From the NCBI RefSeq assembly GCF_020614375.1, contig NZ_CP085327.1, positions 806,001-870,000 on the forward strand: DNA of 64,000 bases, read 5' to 3'. The notes under the pieces were generated by a model that had not been told where the DNA came from, ran no database searches, and saw only the letters and a program-made list of their open reading frames with translations. The number at the start of each line of letters is the position of its first letter. Position 1 is the first letter of the stretch. The position numbers were made by a program, and so were the translations under genes. Source of the stretch: Haladaptatus salinisoli. GTDB lineage: Archaea; Halobacteriota; Halobacteria; Halobacteriales; Haladaptataceae. Of the stretch, positions 61,923-64,000 are shown one piece after another.

Positions 61923-63039
61923 AGTAACGCTCGACGCGCTGGTCAAGCGGTTCGGCGACGTGGTCGCGGTCGACGGCATCTCGCTCGACATCCCCGACGA
62001 GTCGTTCACGGTGCTCGTCGGCCCGTCCGGCTGCGGGAAGACGACGACCCTTCGGCTCGTCGCCGGCCTCGAACGCGCGACCGACGGCGAGATCAAGATC
62101 GGCGACGAGGTGGTGAACGACCGCCGAGCGTACGAACGGGACATCGCGATGGTGTTCCAAAACTACGCGCTGTACCCGCATAAGACGGTCGAGGAGAACA
62201 TGCGCTTCGGCCTCGAACAACACGGGGTCGAGGAGTCGATCATCGAAGAGCGGGTCGCCGAGACGGCGGCGCTCCTCCAGATATCCGACCTGCTAGACCG
62301 GCGTCCCGCGGAGCTGTCCGGGGGACAACAACAGCGCGTGGCGCTCGGCCGCGCCATCGTCCGGGAACCCGACGTGTTCCTGATGGACGAACCGCTGTCG
62401 AACCTCGACGCGAAGCTCCGGGTGCAGATGCGCGCCGAACTCAACAAGCTCCACGAGAAGCTGTCGACGACGACGGTGTACGTCACCCACGACCAGATCG
62501 AAGCGATGACGCTCGCCGACCAGATCGCCGTCATGGACGCCGGGGAGATCCAACAGGTCGGCGATCCGACGTTCGTCTACGCGAACCCGCGGAACCTGTT
62601 CGTCGCCGACTTCCTCGGCAGTCCGTCGATGAACTTCGTCGAAGGGACGTTGATGCGCCGCGACGGGTCGCTCGTCGTCGACGCGGGCCCGTTCGAACAC
62701 GAGGTCCCCGACTCGTACCGCGACGCGCTCGACGGAAAGCTCGGCGACCGAATCATCGTCGGCATCCGGCCGGAGAACGTCACCCTCCGCCCCGACGGAC
62801 TCCCGGCGCTCGTCGAAGTCGTCGAACCGCAGGGCGAAAAGACCGTCCTCGAACTCGACCTCGGCGACGACGTCAGCATCAAAGCCTCCGTCGAACCCGA
62901 CGTTCCGGTCGAACGCACCGACCGCGTCAACGTCGAATTCGACCGGCGGTCGCTCCACTACTTCGACGCCGACACCGGCGAATCGCTGACGTACACGCCG
63001 GCTGAACGCTCGGAAGCCTCGGAGGCGACGCTTCGATGA
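61915..63039 (+). CDS. ABC transporter ATP-binding protein (UgpC/MalK type)
   Basis: A 374-residue ATPase: Walker A GPSGCGKTT, Q-loop VFQNYALYPHKTVEENMRFGL, signature LSGGQQQRVALGRAIVREPDVFLMDEPLSNLD, H-loop VTHDQ, and a C-terminal OB/TOBE region (GIRPENVTLRP) as in MalK/UgpC importers of sugars or glycerol phosphates. ATG at 61915; the next gene overlaps by ATGA. Confidence 0.94.
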   Translation: MAEVTLDALVKRFGDVVAVDGISLDIPDESFTVLVGPSGCGKTTTLRLVAGLERATDGEIKIGDEVVNDRRAYERDIAMVFQNYALYPHKTVEENMRFGLEQHGVEESIIEERVAETAALLQISDLLDRRPAELSGGQQQRVALGRAIVREPDVFLMDEPLSNLDAKLRVQMRAELNKLHEKLSTTTVYVTHDQIEAMTLADQIAVMDAGEIQQVGDPTFVYANPRNLFVADFLGSPSMNFVEGTLMRRDGSLVVDAGPFEHEVPDSYRDALDGKLGDRIIVGIRPENVTLRPDGLPALVEVVEPQGEKTVLELDLGDDVSIKASVEPDVPVERTDRVNVEFDRRSLHYFDADTGESLTYTPAERSEASEATLR

Positions 63040-63212
63040 CGCGGACGCCGACCCGACCGACGGTCGACGGAGAACTCCTGTTGGTCGTCGTCTGCTGTCT
63101 CATGGCGCTCCTCGCGGCGTACAACTACCGAATCGAGGCCTACGGCGGAACCGTGGCCGCGGCCGCGGGGGCCGGAATCGCGCTGGCGTTTCTCGTCCTC
63201 CTCTCGGACTGA
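63036..63212 (+). CDS. 58-residue two-helix membrane protein at end of ABC operon
   Basis: ATGA overlap with the ATPase stop. Encodes two hydrophobic stretches, LLLVVVCCLMALLAAYNYRIE and AAAAGAGIALAFLVLLSD, with a short Thr/Pro/Arg N-terminus. Could be a small accessory of the transporter. Unrecognised. Confidence 0.6.
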   Translation: MTRTPTRPTVDGELLLVVVCCLMALLAAYNYRIEAYGGTVAAAAGAGIALAFLVLLSD

Positions 63213-63317
63213 GACGACCGCCCTAACGACCCCGACGCAGACGTTATAATAACTGACAACCCGCGAAAAATGAAGGATACGCCACCGACTCGCCACCGAG
63301 TCGGATCGAATGAACAC

Positions 63318-64000
63318 ATGTTGCCCGACGAACGCAAGCGGAAGATCGTCGACCTGGTTACCGAAGAGAATGGTTGTACCGTCACCGACCTCGCCGGCCG
63401 ACTCGACGTCTCGGAGGCGACCATCCGACGCGACCTCGAGGACGACGACCGCCTCGAGCGTTCGCACGGCGGCGCGCTCCCCGCTAGAACCGTCGGCGAA
63501 GAACGAACCTACGGACAGAAACAGGTTCAGAACCGAGACGCCAAGCGCGCGATCGGCGAACGAGCCGCCGCCGAGATACAGGACAATCAGGTGATCTTTT
63601 TCGACTCCGGAACGACGACCATCGAAGTCGCCAAGAACGTCCCCCCGACCGCGTCCGTCACCGCGGCGACGAACTCGCCGCTCGTGTCGATGCAGCTCGC
63701 TGAGGCGGGCGTCGAAGTGAAGGTCACCGGGGGAACGCTCCGCCGCTCGACGTGGTCGCTCGTCGGGCCGACCGGCGAACAGTTCCTCGAACGAACGAAC
63801 TTCGACCTCCTCTTTCTCGGGACGAACGGTATCCACCCGAACGCCGGGTTGACGACGCCGAACGAGGACGAGGCGCGGGTGAAATCGCTGATGTGCGAGA
63901 GGGCGAGCTGGGTGGTGCTCGTCGCCGACGGGAGCAAACTCGGTCGGCGGAGCTTCTTCCGATTCGCGGAGTTCGACGACGTGGACGCCTACGTTACCGA
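63318..64000 (+). CDS. glpR: GlpR/DeoR-family transcriptional regulator (3' end beyond window)
   Basis: Partial gene, 227 codons visible from ATG 63318. N-terminal DeoR helix-turn-helix (MLPDERKRKIVDLVTEENGCTVTDLAGRLDVSEATIRRDL), then the sugar-phosphate-binding domain with IFFDSGTTTIEVAKNVPP, KVTGGTLRRSTWSLVGPTGEQF, FLGTNGIHPNAGLTTPNEDEARVKSLM and VLVADGSKLGRRSFFRFAEF. This is close to the haloarchaeal GlpR repressor of sugar metabolism. Location suggests it represses the upstream ABC operon via the AACGTACGTT dyad. Sugar-phosphate effector is inferred. Confidence 0.85.
   Translation, partial: MLPDERKRKIVDLVTEENGCTVTDLAGRLDVSEATIRRDLEDDDRLERSHGGALPARTVGEERTYGQKQVQNRDAKRAIGERAAAEIQDNQVIFFDSGTTTIEVAKNVPPTASVTAATNSPLVSMQLAEAGVEVKVTGGTLRRSTWSLVGPTGEQFLERTNFDLLFLGTNGIHPNAGLTTPNEDEARVKSLMCERASWVVLVADGSKLGRRSFFRFAEFDDVDAYVT

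Noticed and set aside
1-64000. tRNA, rRNA or insertion sequence elements
   Set aside because: Scanned by eye for cloverleaf TTCGANNCC motifs, transposase motifs and long terminal inverted repeats; candidate GTTCGAATCC-like strings lie inside reading frames and do not fold into a tRNA context.

Overview
The window is a stretch of haloarchaeal chromosome (class Halobacteria). Most genes are GC-rich with a strong third-position G/C bias. Their proteins are acidic, export signals are largely twin-arginine, several genes sit directly behind TATA-like boxes with almost no leader, and the families are typical of haloarchaea (porAB next to an Lrp regulator, HTH_10 regulators without sensor domains, halocyanin, a multi-PAS kinase, haloarchaeal GlpR). 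The genus cannot be fixed from this sequence. I saw no rRNA, tRNA, CRISPR array or insertion sequence.

Layout. 1-3.2 kb: partial AstE/AspA-type zinc lipoprotein, moaA, Mrp/ApbC Fe-S carrier ATPase and a small partner. 3.2-7.6 kb: a visibly AT-richer block with two secreted or surface proteins, one a 1126-residue PKD protein. 7.9-15.5 kb: pyruvate:ferredoxin oxidoreductase porAB with an Lrp/AsnC regulator, an acetyltransferase, an SRPBCC protein, a half-size flavoprotein, a halocyanin, an MTH865-like protein and an orphan E1-alpha dehydrogenase. 15.7-37.2 kb: mixed metabolic and housekeeping genes (M28 peptidase, a degenerate NAD-kinase-like protein, PQQ-like propeller, saccharopine-reductase-like protein, HD hydrolase, acyl-CoA ligase, zinc dehydrogenase, TIGR00300 protein, NmrA-like protein, tandem Usp, lipase, SDR, LtrA, DHFR-like protein). 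A frameshifted DUF6176-like pseudogene lies at 30.9-31.2 kb. 37.4-40.5 kb: a 1030-residue HTH/multi-PAS histidine kinase.

40.6-47.7 kb is the most interesting part. A glyoxylate operon (leader peptide, 62-residue protein, isocitrate lyase, Mcl/CitE-like lyase) is chained by overlapping start and stop codons. It is followed by a DUF6230/DUF6114-like pair otherwise known to me from Actinobacteria, an HTH_10 regulator, a secreted protein built of about a dozen 11-residue repeats almost every one carrying an N-glycosylation sequon, and a multi-zinc-ribbon protein. This may be an undescribed cell-surface system.

47.9-58.3 kb holds a lipid/acyl-CoA group (acyl-CoA ligase, SDR, second HTH_10 regulator, SCP2 protein, acyl-CoA dehydrogenase, second SCP2-like protein, FAD oxidase) plus a DsbA-formate/nitrite-channel fusion facing a DsrE-like protein. 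58.7-64 kb is a carbohydrate-type ABC transporter operon with a GlpR/DeoR regulator. Its solute-binding lipoprotein is interrupted by an in-frame amber codon although the permeases and ATPase are intact. Two tiny genes are woven into that operon by start/stop overlaps.
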